In this document: one piece after another, positions 63,630 through 64,000 of the stretch
Numbering within the stretch: position 1 is the first letter of the stretch
Layout: each line of letters opens with the position of its first letter
Assembly: GCA_943736015.1 (NCBI GenBank)
Contig: OX031064.1
Span: 35,205,361 to 35,269,360 of the forward strand
Direction: 5' to 3'
Length of the DNA stretch: 64,000 bases
DNA from: Tridacna crocea
Lineage: Eukaryota; Mollusca; Bivalvia; Cardiida; Cardiidae
The notes under the pieces: generated by a model
The model's database searches: none
Seen by the model: only the letters and a program-made list of their open reading frames with translations
What the model was told of the DNA's origin: nothing
Made by a program: the position numbers and the translations under genes

Positions 63630-64000
63630 AATGACACTCTCTTGCACTCCGGATCATTACATTTACCTCTGTAGTGGGCTCAGAAAGTAGTCCGTCATTA
63701 CATCATATTTTTGTCACATGACCATAACTCAAAATGGCTACACAAACGCCGGTGAAAGAAAGACCAATATCGATTGTTTCGTGTGCTGTTCAAACAGCAT
63801 GAGACCAATCAAACTTAGTGACAGGAAATGAACAAAAGAGGGATTTACTGAAAAGCCTAAATATCTTAATGGACGATAACTTGATTTTTAATCGTACAAA
63901 CTTAGATGCAGCGGTGTGTCAAATCAGCTGTCATCATTCAGGGGCGCAGCCATTTTTGTTAAAATCGGCGTAAGATTCTGAAAAGTGAAGAGGCTCGAAA
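63630..64000 (+). repeat. Duplicated segment with cysteine-containing frame (copy 2, runs off the window)
   Basis: Starts cactctcttgcactccggat and follows copy 1 (51,639) to the window end. In the same frame it reads DCFVCCSNSMRPIKLSDRK and then has TGA where copy 1 has TGT. The second ATG context (atggctacacaaacgcc) is in another frame. Confidence 0.55.

Overview
The window is nuclear DNA from an invertebrate animal, most probably a bivalve mollusc. Exons are short, separated by kilobase introns and bounded by GT/AG. The genes recognised are animal genes (complexin, IL-17 family cytokines). The DNA is AT-rich and full of hairpin MITEs, tRNA-derived SINEs and simple repeats. The bivalve assignment rests on my memory of similar interspersed repeats and of expanded IL-17 families in bivalves, not on a search. 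No bacterial features, rRNA genes or CRISPR arrays were seen, and most short open frames are noise or shadows of repeats.

Layout. (1) 3,960-10,032, + strand: the last three coding exons of complexin, the clamp and activator of synaptic vesicle fusion. It ends in a CaaX prenylation box; the N-terminal exon is missing from what I can see. (2) 10,033-29,900: no recognisable gene, dominated by hairpin MITEs and decayed repeats. (3) 29,996-31,006: a decayed or multi-exon unknown gene split by two foldback elements made of palindromes within palindromes (30,156-30,855). (4) 32,796-33,214: a short gene-like fragment of unknown identity. (5) 33,307-44,022: an IL-17-like cytokine gene with TATA box, a leader exon ending exactly in ATG, a signal-peptide exon and a cysteine-knot exon. 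(6) 44,340-55,700: repeats, including a 166-bp tandem element, a LINE relic, a 61-bp minisatellite and long palindromes. (7) 56,086-62,427: the first two exons of a second IL-17-like gene with the same architecture; its last exon lies beyond the window.

The dominant non-coding signal is a superfamily of about 210-230 bp elements that begin and end in TTAA and carry a central hairpin of about 30 bp per arm. Roughly 45 full, partial or decayed copies occur, in both orientations. Many sit end to end sharing one TTAA or are nested at a TTAA inside an older copy, as expected of non-autonomous transposons with TTAA target sites. Different subfamilies carry different hairpin sequences that remain self-complementary.

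The genes do not form a pathway: complexin acts in neurons, and the two IL-17-like genes are probable tandem paralogues of a secreted immune cytokine. Coordinates of exons come from splice-site and reading-phase consistency by eye; no transcript evidence was available.
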